DNA of 64,000 nt from a virus: positions 21,748-85,747 of the IMG/VR virus record IMGVR_UViG_3300046794_000311. One strand, given 5' to 3'. The notes below the pieces were generated by a model, which did not search any database, was not told the DNA's origin, and worked only from the letters and a program-made list of their open reading frames with translations. Positions within the stretch are counted from its first letter, which is position 1. Each line of letters opens with the position of its first letter. Position numbers and translations under genes: made by a program. This document shows, one piece after another, positions 7,630-14,458 of the stretch.

Positions 7630-7816
7630 GGCTCTCCTCCCGGGCCTGGGCGAAGCCGGTGCGCAGCCGTACGAGGCGCACTCTGGTGATGCGCAGTCGG
7701 CTCATGTGCTCGGGGGTTGATCCGACGGCCTTGGACACTTCGTCGATGCAGCGGTCCACGAGGTCTTCGAGGTCGGAGATGTCGTCTCGTCGTGTCTGGC
7801 GCAGCAGGGGCATCAC
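7613..7816 (-). CDS. Hypothetical helical protein, 67 residues
   Basis: Begins MMPLLRQTRRDD. Basic and acidic heptads suggest a helical bundle. It overlaps both neighbours by a few bases (ATGA-type coupling with the membrane protein upstream). Role unknown. Confidence 0.7.
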   Translation of the reverse strand: MMPLLRQTRRDDISDLEDLVDRCIDEVSKAVGSTPEHMSRLRITRVRLVRLRTGFAQAREESHAQGA

Positions 7817-8154
7817 GGCCTCCTCCGGCGGGGCCGGGGGCCTCCGTCGCTCTGGAACAGATCCAATACGTCTTCCAGGACGTCGGTGACGGTGGCCTGG
7901 GTGGCGACACTGTCCCGGGTGGCCTGGACGAGGTCCTTGGCGGCGGAGACCATCTGCTCGGCGAGGGGTACGACCTTCTCGGTCAGGGCGCGGAGGCGCT
8001 TGTTCTCTTCGACCTCGCGCCGGTATGCCTTGCCTGAGACGACGATTTCGGTGACGAACACGGCGAAGATAAAGGCCGCGATCGGGCCGAGGACCAAGGG
8101 GTTGTCGACGGACAGTCCGCCCCCTCCTGATCCCGAAGCGAGAAAAAGAAACAT
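7813..8154 (-). CDS. Membrane protein with N-terminal helix and coiled coil (holin-like)
   Basis: Up to 113 residues. One transmembrane helix (about 22-40) is followed by a long amphipathic helix (about 45-100) and a basic tail. This topology resembles the membrane protein at 56241-56594 and some class III holin or spanin-like proteins. The apparent ATG (8152-8154) lies inside a perfect 16-base hairpin. A GGAGGGGG box about 45 bases further in suggests that the real start may be a later non-ATG codon. Lysis function is speculative. Confidence 0.65.
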   Translation of the reverse strand: MFLFLASGSGGGGLSVDNPLVLGPIAAFIFAVFVTEIVVSGKAYRREVEENKRLRALTEKVVPLAEQMVSAAKDLVQATRDSVATQATVTDVLEDVLDLFQSDGGPRPRRRRP

Positions 8155-8211
8155 CCCGGGTACCGTCCGTCGCTTTGGGGGTTGCGACTTTTAATGGTAC
8201 CCGGGATGTTT
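8149..8211 (-). terminator. Perfect 16-base hairpin with T-rich tail
   Basis: Arms 8149-8164 and 8196-8211 are exact complements. On the minus strand the second arm is followed by CTTTTTCTC, so it looks like the terminator of the HicA-like gene. It also contains the ATG of the next gene. Confidence 0.75.
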
Positions 8212-8226
8212 CTTGGCCTATTAGGT

Positions 8227-8514
8227 CTAGAGATTAAGTCCCTTCTTCTGGAGTCGGTTCTTCAGCTTCGTGTAGGCGACGCTAACTGGCGTGAGTCCGC
8301 AGATCTCGGGAGTTTGCTTCTCTTTGTCTTCATCGGTCCAGTCCTTCTTCGGCTTGTCGAGGGGCGGTGGGGTCCACTTGAGGTGGTTGCCTCCGGTGAC
8401 CTCGATCTCCCAGCCCTGCTTGCGGGCCTTCTTGGCCAGCGCCTCGGTCTCCTTGTTGGTGCCGAGTTTCCCGCGTGTGCCGCTACCGGCAACTGCCTTG
8501 CCCTTGGGGGGCAT
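8227..8514 (-). CDS. HicA-like small protein
   Basis: 95 residues, with AGGAGG upstream of the ATG. The segment ALAKKARKQGWEIEV followed by GGNHLKWTPP (about 26-50) matches the HicA double-stranded RNA-binding-like fold, with its histidine after a glycine. A C-terminal helical part has extra lysines. Phage copies without a HicB partner are common and may bind RNA rather than act as toxins. No HicB-like gene is adjacent. Confidence 0.75.
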   Translation of the reverse strand: MPPKGKAVAGSGTRGKLGTNKETEALAKKARKQGWEIEVTGGNHLKWTPPPLDKPKKDWTDEDKEKQTPEICGLTPVSVAYTKLKNRLQKKGLNL

Positions 8515-8568
8515 TGGGTCCTCCTAGGTCGTGTAGTACTTGCTGACGTAGTAACTGTATTGGCGTCA

Positions 8569-8591
8569 GTTACGGCTTCGCAAGCCGAATC
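8569..8591 (-). promoter_or_regulatory. Palindromic leader site of the HicA-like gene
   Basis: GTTACGGCTT, then CGC, then AAGCCGAATC: a near-complete copy of the leader palindrome. On the minus strand TTGCGA in its centre is followed after about 18 bases by TACAGT, a possible promoter that the site would overlap. Confidence 0.5.
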
Positions 8592-8695
8592 ACCAAACCG
8601 CTTGACGTGGCCTAGGTCACATACCGCCGAGTAAGCCTTGACTCACCGAGCGTCTAAGCCTCTGTCATATGCACGCATCTCTCGGGGCAGCACAA

Positions 8696-8726
8696 AGCCC
8701 CGCCTGCCAGTGTGGCAAACGGGGCT
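8696..8726 (-). terminator. Terminator after the 8740-9243 gene
   Basis: AGCCCCG pairs with CGGGGCT, with an inner TGCCA/TGGCA stem. Confidence 0.7.
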
Positions 8727-8739
8727 CGGTGTGACCAGG

Positions 8740-9243
8740 TCACGCCCCCTGGAGGGAGGCCAGTGTCTTCTGGACCAGGTCGGAGTACTCCTGCTGATGG
8801 GCGGCGATCAGGGCGGCCGTGGCCAGCTCGGTGGCCTTGGCGAAGCGGGCCTCCTCCTTGCGGCGGTCACCGATGGCCTTGAAGTGCTCGTAGCTCTCCG
8901 GGGAGGCGTAGTACTGGGCGCTGGCCATCAGCCCAGCCGAGGGCACACCGATCGCGTACCACTCGGGCCCGTTGTAGGCGTGCACCTGGTCATCTACGAG
9001 CATCCTGGCCAGCAGCCGCTCGGCGGCCGGTACGTCGATGACCTTCCGGGCGAAGGTCATCTGCGGGACACGGTAGTTCCACTCCGGCTGGACGGCCTTG
9101 GCCACGGCGATGATCAGGTCCGGTCGGCTGGACACTTTCGGGGCGTGGTCGTTCAGAGCCTCCAGGATCATCTCCTTGGTGACCTCGACCTTCTCAGGCA
9201 GGGCATCTCCACCGACGGGGTACCGGCGGGCACGGGTTCCCAT
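8740..9243 (-). CDS. Hypothetical protein, 167 residues
   Basis: Mostly alpha-helical. A basic N-terminus leads to a winged-helix-like region (VTKEMILEALNDHAP ... AERLLARMLVDDQVHAYNGPEWYAI). It ends with a helical charged half. Lies 11 bases downstream of the 379-residue gene, in the same operon. A regulatory role is possible but not shown. Confidence 0.75.
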   Translation of the reverse strand: MGTRARRYPVGGDALPEKVEVTKEMILEALNDHAPKVSSRPDLIIAVAKAVQPEWNYRVPQMTFARKVIDVPAAERLLARMLVDDQVHAYNGPEWYAIGVPSAGLMASAQYYASPESYEHFKAIGDRRKEEARFAKATELATAALIAAHQQEYSDLVQKTLASLQGA

Positions 9244-9254
9244 GGTCTACGACC

Positions 9255-10394
9255 TCACTTTCCGATGGTGTCGCGGCGCCGGAACGGGTCCTTGCGCTGC
9301 GGGTCGACGGGGACGATCTGCGTGGGGGCGTCCACGCCCTCCGGCAGGTCCTCCAGCTTGGTCCAGTACGGCTCCACCCAGGTGGTCGTCGACTGCGTGC
9401 GCTGGCCGGACTTCCCCGGCCCGATCCAGACCGTCTTGAAGTGCCCGGCCCGGTGCTGGGGGCCGTACTCGACGCCGGAGGGGATGGACAGGCCGTCGCG
9501 GTTCACCGCTGCGGCCCGCTGCCGGGCGGTGTGCAACTGCGGACCGACGTACCAGCCGACGCGGACCCAGAACGGATCACGGTCCTTTGGCTTGCGGCCC
9601 TTGCCGGTCTTCTTCTTGCGCGTCTGGACCCACTCCGGGGGCTCCTTGACGTCCCTGTTGTCGGTGCACAGGTAGGTCAGCACGGAGAACGCCTTCTGGA
9701 GGATGGGGCGGAACGTCTTGACGGCCTCGGTCCGGTCTTTCCCGTCGGCGCTACCCCCCTGCCACTCCTCGGCGAAGCGGATGGCCTCGTCGGCGGTGAA
9801 GGTCTTCCTGTCCATCGGCAGCGGGATGAGGTCGCGGTGGCCCCCGGCGACGATCTCCCCGGTGTCCTCGTCGACCACGTCGTAGCAGAAGAGGAGCGCC
9901 AGGCCGTCGCGGTCGGGGTCGTTGGAGCTGCACAGTCCCATGCCGGAGAAGCCGACGATGAAGAAGCACCGCACGTAGCCCTCGGCCAGGCCGCCACGGC
10001 CCTTACCTGCGGGCCAGGGGTCGGGGATGACAACCATGGGGTTGATGTGCGGCAGCCGGTCGAAGAGTTGGCCGGGCACCTTGGACATCTTGGAGCGGTA
10101 CAGCGCGTCGGCCAGCTCCTCGTGCAGGTCGTAGACGACCCGGCCGTTGCGCTTCCACAGCTCGCTGACCGCGATCTCCCCCATGAGGTCGCCGACGCGC
10201 TCCAGCGTGGCCTGGTCGAACTGGACGCGGTCCTGCTGGTCCCAGCCCGGAGCGATCCCCCGCATCATCGCGTCGATCCGTCGCGAGATCTTCGGCACGC
10301 TTCGCAGCTCTTGCGATGCCTCCGTGAGCTTGTCCACGTGCGCCATGGCCGCCTTGTGCGCTTCGGCGGCCCTGCGGGTTCTGTCTTGTGCCAT
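9255..10394 (-). CDS. Conserved-looking protein of unknown function, 379 residues
   Basis: ATG at 10394 with GGGAGG nine bases upstream, transcribed from the near-perfect promoter at 10430-10458. The N-terminal 100 residues are helical. The centre is a mixed alpha/beta domain with PMVVIPDPWP, VRCFFIVGFSGMGLCSS and LALLFCYDVVDE. The C-terminus is basic (KKKTGKGRKPKDRD). No catalytic motif or named family was recognised. Confidence 0.75.
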   Translation of the reverse strand: MAQDRTRRAAEAHKAAMAHVDKLTEASQELRSVPKISRRIDAMMRGIAPGWDQQDRVQFDQATLERVGDLMGEIAVSELWKRNGRVVYDLHEELADALYRSKMSKVPGQLFDRLPHINPMVVIPDPWPAGKGRGGLAEGYVRCFFIVGFSGMGLCSSNDPDRDGLALLFCYDVVDEDTGEIVAGGHRDLIPLPMDRKTFTADEAIRFAEEWQGGSADGKDRTEAVKTFRPILQKAFSVLTYLCTDNRDVKEPPEWVQTRKKKTGKGRKPKDRDPFWVRVGWYVGPQLHTARQRAAAVNRDGLSIPSGVEYGPQHRAGHFKTVWIGPGKSGQRTQSTTTWVEPYWTKLEDLPEGVDAPTQIVPVDPQRKDPFRRRDTIGK

Positions 10395-10429
10395 CGGTCC
10401 CTCCCTGACGTGCAAATCCTACGGGCAGG

Positions 10430-10458
10430 AACCTACCCATCACGTTACGTGTTGTCAA
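10430..10458 (-). promoter_or_regulatory. Promoter TTGACA - 17 bp - TAGGTT
   Basis: A consensus sigma-70/HrdB promoter 36 bases upstream of the start at 10394. The spacer holds CGTAAC and flanking bases hold GGTAAC, weak echoes of the leader palindrome. Confidence 0.75.
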
Positions 10459-10500
10459 GCGGTAACTTGAATCACTTTGACGAAACGGTCCGGGCAGCAC

Positions 10501-10547
10501 GAAGCCCCGGCCACTGCCTCGGGGGAGGGGCAAGGTGCCGGGGCTTC
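10501..10547 (-). terminator. Terminator after the 10590-11378 operon
   Basis: GAAGCCCCGGC and its exact complement, with a 25-base loop. Confidence 0.75.
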
Positions 10548-10589
10548 CTTCCGTACCGGTCAGCGCTCACGGGGAGGCCGGTACGGGAC

Positions 10590-10880
10590 TTAGACCTGCT
10601 CTGCTGGCTCGACCTGTCCAGGGTTGGGGACCAGCAGAGCAGGGGCTTCGGGAGGACCGTCCTCGTGCCGGACGACCCTGAAGTAGTTCGTGGTGAGCAG
10701 CCGGAAGCCGAAGTGGGCTGTACGGCCCGCGTGCTTGAGCGCCCACGTCTGGCACTCGTCGTACGGCAGACAGCCGGAGGTCTCAGGGCAGGACGTGCAC
10801 TCCATCTCCTCCATGTCCCGCTCGGCGCTGGGCTCCGGGAATATCGAGTGGTTGACGAATCGGTACTGTGCCGTGGTCAC
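10590..10880 (-). CDS. Cysteine-rich DUF7848-like protein
   Basis: 96 residues from a GTG. It contains CTSCPETSGC near residue 28, then CQTWALKHAGR and FRVV, a layout like small Streptomyces proteins (DUF7848 type) with zinc cysteines followed by W-x-L-x-HAGR. It overlaps the preceding gene by four bases. Such genes often accompany XRE/DUF397 pairs, as here. The name is tentative. Confidence 0.7.
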   Translation of the reverse strand: MTTAQYRFVNHSIFPEPSAERDMEEMECTSCPETSGCLPYDECQTWALKHAGRTAHFGFRLLTTNYFRVVRHEDGPPEAPALLVPNPGQVEPAEQV

Positions 10881-11104
10881 AGCTCGCCCCTACTCCGGGC
10901 GTTGGCCAGCGCGACACCCTGACTCAGCGTCTCAGCCGTGGTCGGCTTGCGCAGGTCAGCCTTCGAGGTCCACCACTCCAGGCCACCGGTCGTCTTGCGC
11001 AGGGCGCAGTTCGTGGGGCCGATCTCCATGACCTCGGCCACGCAGTCCTTGGTCTCGTCGTACGCCAGCGTGTGCAGTTCGGGCTCGTACCACGCTTCAG
11101 CCAC
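10877..11104 (-). CDS. Hypothetical protein, 75 residues
   Basis: Small protein with an SH3-like or beta-rich look (HTLAYDETKDCVAEVMEI, LEWWTSKADLRK). It is sandwiched by short overlaps in the operon divergent from the XRE regulator. The sequence style is that of small Streptomyces chromosomal or plasmid proteins. Confidence 0.7.
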   Translation of the reverse strand: MAEAWYEPELHTLAYDETKDCVAEVMEIGPTNCALRKTTGGLEWWTSKADLRKPTTAETLSQGVALANARSRGEL

Positions 11105-11378
11105 TGACCTTCGCCTCCTCCTTCTCAGCCGCCGCGACCTTTTCGCGCAGCTCGACCAGCTCGACCAGGCAGGCCGCCAGGTCCTGGGCGACGTCCGGCC
11201 GACATCGGCCGAGGTCGACCAACGGGCTGTCCAGGGCGCTGTGCTCCCGGCTGAGCGAGGGGAGCGTGACGCCCACCGCCGTGAGCCCGTCTTTAAGCGC
11301 CTGGACGGCGTCGTTCGTCTCCTTGACAGACCACCTGGTGGGAGGCATCCCCTGCTTCTTCGCTCTCGTTCCCGCCAT
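11097..11378 (-). CDS. Hypothetical protein, 93 residues
   Basis: ATG at 11378 with GGAG eight bases upstream. N-terminal basic part, then a helical domain (TRWSVKETNDAVQALKDGLTAV ... ACLVELVELREKVAAAEKEE). First gene of the operon divergent from the XRE/DUF397 pair, so it probably shares the operator region at 11501-11527. Confidence 0.7.
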   Translation of the reverse strand: MAGTRAKKQGMPPTRWSVKETNDAVQALKDGLTAVGVTLPSLSREHSALDSPLVDLGRCRPDVAQDLAACLVELVELREKVAAAEKEEAKVSG

Positions 11379-11500
11379 CTGCGTCTCCTTCACCCAGGCC
11401 ACAGCCGTGCCCAACGACTGCGATGCGAACAGCAGTTGGAAAAGGCAGTAACGACGTAACCACCCTCCGCTAGTAGCATCCTCTCCATCCGTCTGTCATG

Positions 11501-11527
11501 CAAGTGCATGAGAAGAGCAAGTGCACG
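11501..11527 (+). promoter_or_regulatory. Tandem CAAGTGCA boxes in XRE regulator leader
   Basis: CAAGTGCATG at 11501 and CAAGTGCACG at 11518, 17 bases apart on the same face of the helix. The likely binding site of the XRE protein encoded just downstream. Confidence 0.55.
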
Positions 11528-11601
11528 TGAGAGTGAAGGCTGTCCCGTGATAAGAGGGGGTGGCAGACTGTGAGGCAGTACCCGCAACCTGGGAGGTCAC
11601 G

Positions 11602-12468
11602 TTGGCAGCCAGTCCGACCGTGCTGAAGCGACGGCTCGGTAGAGAGCTGCGCAACTTGCGCCAGTCCAAGAAGTTGACGGCCGCGCAGGTCGCCAAGTCG
11701 CTCAACTGGTCCGAGTCCAAGGTCAGCAGGATCGAAGGCGGAAAATCTCCGCTGTCCGACAAGGATGCCAGAGCACTGCTGGGGCTGTACGGAGTTGAGA
11801 ACTCCGATGAGGTTCAGCAGTTCGTCGGTCTCGTCCGAAAGAGCCGTCAGGAGGGCTGGTGGCACAGTTACGGCGACGCGCTCCCCGACTGGTTCAAGGC
11901 ATTTGTGGGCTTCGAGGCCGACGCGTCGGAGATCCGCACCTACCAGAACGAGCTGATTCCGGGACTTCTTCAGACCAAGGCGTATGCGTTCGAGGTCATC
12001 CGCGCAATGAACCCGGAGGAGTCGACCGAGCAGGTGGAGAACCGTGCGTCTCTCCGCTTCGAGCGTCAGGAGATCCTGGGACGCAAGCAGCCTGCCGCAC
12101 CGAGGATCTGGACGATCCTCAACGAATCGGTTCTACGTCGTTACGTGGGATCTGGGATGGTCATGTCCGAACAGCTCAACCACCTGGCCAACCTTGTGGA
12201 TGAGCACCCGGGCGTCACTGTCCAGATCCTCCCATTCGACGCTGGGGCCCATGCCAGCATGGGGTACAACTTTTCGATCTTGTCCTTCAGTGACGTCCCC
12301 GGCAGCATCGCCTACACCGAGGCGCTGACGTCTGCGACGTACATCGACAAGGAGTTGGACCTCACCCGCCATGACCAGATCTTCCAACGGCTCATGGCGG
12401 CATCCGTACGGCCAGAGAAATCCGTCTCCTGGCTCAGAGAAACTGCAAGGGATTACGAACGTGGGTAA
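11602..12468 (+). CDS. XRE-family regulator with DUF5753
   Basis: 288 residues from a TTG at 11602, chosen because GGGAGG lies at the right distance and the family usually begins (M)AASPTV. A GTG at 11560 in the same frame is the alternative. The helix-turn-helix spans about 8-60 (LRQSKKLTAAQVAKSLN, SKVSRIEGG); the rest is the DUF5753 sensor region. In Streptomyces such proteins pair with a downstream DUF397 gene to control development or antibiotic genes. The next gene is exactly such a partner. Confidence 0.9.
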   Translation: MAASPTVLKRRLGRELRNLRQSKKLTAAQVAKSLNWSESKVSRIEGGKSPLSDKDARALLGLYGVENSDEVQQFVGLVRKSRQEGWWHSYGDALPDWFKAFVGFEADASEIRTYQNELIPGLLQTKAYAFEVIRAMNPEESTEQVENRASLRFERQEILGRKQPAAPRIWTILNESVLRRYVGSGMVMSEQLNHLANLVDEHPGVTVQILPFDAGAHASMGYNFSILSFSDVPGSIAYTEALTSATYIDKELDLTRHDQIFQRLMAASVRPEKSVSWLRETARDYERG

Positions 12469-12661
12469 CGACCAGCCGCTGGTCTTCGTCAAGAGCAGCT
12501 ACAGCAACGGACAGGGCGACTGCGTCGAGGTCGCCAAAAAGACCGAGGGCGGCCGTGCCGTCCGTGACTCCAAGGACCCCGATGGGGCGATCCTCGACTT
12601 CACCCCGGGTGAGTGGACCGCCTTTATCCAGGGTGCGAAGGATGGAGAGTTCGACAACTGA
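12461..12661 (+). CDS. DUF397 protein, partner of the XRE regulator
   Basis: 66 residues from a GTG that overlaps the XRE stop codon by eight bases. The family signature is clear: FVKSSYSNGQGDCVEVA, AVRDSKDP and FTPGEWTAFI. DUF397 proteins act as small antagonists of their XRE partners. The pair is typical of Streptomyces chromosomes and unusual in a phage, which suggests capture from a host. Confidence 0.92.
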   Translation: MGNDQPLVFVKSSYSNGQGDCVEVAKKTEGGRAVRDSKDPDGAILDFTPGEWTAFIQGAKDGEFDN

Positions 12662-12672
12662 TCCAGACAAGC

Positions 12673-12711
12673 CAGAAGCCCCCGGCTCCTCGTGGGAGTC
12701 GGGGGCTTCTG
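12673..12711. terminator. Strong terminator between convergent units
   Basis: CAGAAGCCCCCG-GCTCC pairs with GGAGT-CGGGGGCTTCTG around a four-base loop. Serves the DUF397 gene and the opposing MazG-like gene. Confidence 0.85.
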
Positions 12712-12717
12712 CATGTC

Positions 12718-13227
12718 CTACAGCCACTCTCCGGTGATGGCTCCGTGGACGTCGGCCTCGCGGTAGGTGTCGGGCTTGAGGATCTTGCCGTCCTCGCGCC
12801 GGATCACCTGGCCGTCCGGGCCGACCTTACTCATGTTCGAACGGTGAACCTCGCCGAAGACCGCTTCGATCGGGATCTCCAGGAGGTCGGCGGTGCCGTA
12901 GACGATGTACAGGACGTCGGCCAACTCCTTGGCCAGCGCGTCGTACCAGCGCGGCGCCTCGACGACGTGAGGAGGGCCGAAGAGGGTCGTCTCCGGGTGC
13001 GCCTCAGCGTAGTCGTCGAAGATCTGGGCCTTGCGGTAGTTCAGAAGGGCCTCCAGGGCCTCCTGTACTTCCTCGCTGAGGAGAGTGGACCGCAGGGCGA
13101 TCAGGTCGTCCCGTCCGGCTTCGTCGCGCTCGATGAAGTACTTCTCCCCCACCGCGCGGTGCCACTGTCTCAGGGCAGCCATGGGCCGGTGGGGCCGGGT
13201 ATTAAGCCAGGTCTTCGTGGTGCTCAA
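12718..13227 (-). CDS. MazG-superfamily nucleotide pyrophosphohydrolase
   Basis: 169 residues from a TTG (GGAG upstream), giving STTKTWLNTRP at the N-terminus. The LNT is encoded by the recurrent CTTAATACC word (13198-13206). Metal-binding motifs SEEVQEALEAL (about 53-63) and KELADVLYIVYG (about 106-117) match the EExxE / ExxD pattern of all-alpha NTP pyrophosphatases. The expected role is hydrolysis of dNTPs or aberrant nucleotides, fitting the phage's other nucleotide genes. Confidence 0.85.
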   Translation of the reverse strand: MSTTKTWLNTRPHRPMAALRQWHRAVGEKYFIERDEAGRDDLIALRSTLLSEEVQEALEALLNYRKAQIFDDYAEAHPETTLFGPPHVVEAPRWYDALAKELADVLYIVYGTADLLEIPIEAVFGEVHRSNMSKVGPDGQVIRREDGKILKPDTYREADVHGAITGEWL

Positions 13228-13235
13228 GGGGGCTC

Positions 13236-13730
13236 CTAGAAGGTCTCGGCGATGTCGCCGGGGTCGACGGCCAGCGGAAGGCGTCCGTCGTCGAAGAGGT
13301 GGACGCCGTTGCGGGAGTACGCCAGGTCGCAGAGTTGAGCGCACTGGAGCCGGTCCTGGCGTGCGATCCGGTTCGCGACCCACGTGGACCAGATCCCGAA
13401 GAACCTGAGCCCGAGCGCGATGTCGTCGAGCCAGCCGTAGCCGATGCCCTTGCCGTTGTTGGCCTGGGCGAAGCCGAGGGCGGTCTCCCAGATCTTCTCC
13501 CGGGTCTCGTCCGGGATGAGGGTGCGGCTGTTGTACTTCGCCTTCGGGTACATCGAGATGTGACCGATGCGGGCGCCGCCCGGCTGAGCCTCAACGAGGA
13601 GACCGGCCGGGCCGACGATGAAGGCGTGGTTGTACCGGGAGAAGGTCAGCAGCCGGATGCCCCAGCCGATGATCCCGCCGGTCGCGGTGACGCCGATGGA
13701 GCCGATCGGGGGCGGGGTTCCCTCAGCCAT
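13236..13730 (-). CDS. Permuted papain-like (YiiX / NlpC-P60 superfamily) enzyme
   Basis: 164 residues from the ATG at 13730, nine bases after GAGGGGG; an ATG three codons upstream has worse spacing. SRYNHAFIVG (near 32-41) supplies the histidine followed by LLVEAQPGG, and CAQLCDLAY (near 130) supplies cysteine. This order (His before Cys) marks the circularly permuted papain-like family, which cleaves amide or ester bonds in cell-wall or lipid substrates. The substrate here is unknown. Confidence 0.75.
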   Translation of the reverse strand: MAEGTPPPIGSIGVTATGGIIGWGIRLLTFSRYNHAFIVGPAGLLVEAQPGGARIGHISMYPKAKYNSRTLIPDETREKIWETALGFAQANNGKGIGYGWLDDIALGLRFFGIWSTWVANRIARQDRLQCAQLCDLAYSRNGVHLFDDGRLPLAVDPGDIAETF

Positions 13731-13974
13731 TCTGGACATCCCCCTCGTCGGCCTTCTTGGGCTTGCTGCGCGGCCGGAGGAAGCCGTCGTAGAGGTACGG
13801 CAGGGCGAGGTGCTTGAGACCGGTGTACTGGACGAACGGGTTGATCGGCCCGTAGGGATAGCCGTCGTCGTCCCGCTCGACCACGGTGGTGACGGTCTTG
13901 GAGAACTCGCTCCAGTTGCCGTCCTTGTCCTTCTCGCTGTGGACCACGGTGGTGGTGGTCGTCTTACGCGACAC
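13723..13974 (-). CDS. Hypothetical protein, 83 residues
   Basis: Starts at a GTG. A Thr/Val-rich beta-like N-terminal half (TTTTTVVHSEKDKDGNWSEF) is followed by FVQYTGLKHLALPYLYDGFLRPR. Overlaps the enzymes on both sides by a few bases. Function unknown. Confidence 0.7.
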   Translation of the reverse strand: MSRKTTTTTVVHSEKDKDGNWSEFSKTVTTVVERDDDGYPYGPINPFVQYTGLKHLALPYLYDGFLRPRSKPKKADEGDVQNG

Positions 13975-14161
13975 TGTCTTCCTCCAGGGTGTACTTGCCG
14001 ATGAAGTCGATCTGGAACAGGTTGGGTGCGCGGTCGGCCTTCTCCCGCCAGTCCGTGATGTGGAACTCGCGGGAGTAGAAGTACGTCTTGGGCTTCCAGC
14101 CGTACCGGCCGTTCATCAGGACCCGGACCTTCCAGACCGCGTTGTCGCGGGCTGTCCTCAC
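13964..14161 (-). CDS. Hypothetical protein, 65 residues
   Basis: GTG start overlapping the TGA of the upstream gene. Basic, aromatic-rich (WKVRVLMNGRYGWKPKTYFYSREFHITDWR). Probably a small beta-sheet protein. No family recognised. Confidence 0.7.
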   Translation of the reverse strand: MRTARDNAVWKVRVLMNGRYGWKPKTYFYSREFHITDWREKADRAPNLFQIDFIGKYTLEEDSVA

Positions 14162-14430
14162 TCGGCGCCCCCGGAGGGGGAGGTATTAAGCAGGCTGAGG
14201 ATGGTGGCCTCGGTCGGGATCTGCATGAACGGCTCGGCCAACTGCACGGCGACCTGGGTGAAGGCGTCGCCGATCTGCTCGTACACGCCGCCCAGACCCT
14301 CCAACTTCTCGGAGAACTCCAGGAGGGAGCCGACGACGTCCTTGATGGAGACGTACGTCTCCTCGTCGTCGCCGACGACGTAGCGGTAGGCGGACTCGTG
14401 ATCGGATGCGATCTCGGTGACGATACTCAA
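14158..14430 (-). CDS. Hypothetical helical protein, 90 residues
   Basis: TTG start (GGAG upstream). Acidic, helical, with VSIKDVVGSLLEFSEKLEGLGGVYEQIGDAF. The recurrent word CTTAATACC encodes LNT at residues 82-84, near the C-terminus, showing that the word is not an N-terminal tag. Confidence 0.75.
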   Translation of the reverse strand: MSIVTEIASDHESAYRYVVGDDEETYVSIKDVVGSLLEFSEKLEGLGGVYEQIGDAFTQVAVQLAEPFMQIPTEATILSLLNTSPSGGAE

Positions 14431-14458
14431 GGGGTTCTCCAGGATCGTGGTGGTCGGC

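Noticed and set aside
8227-8514. HicA toxin of a toxin-antitoxin pair
   Set aside because: No HicB partner is adjacent and the protein has a long extra tail, so only the fold is claimed.
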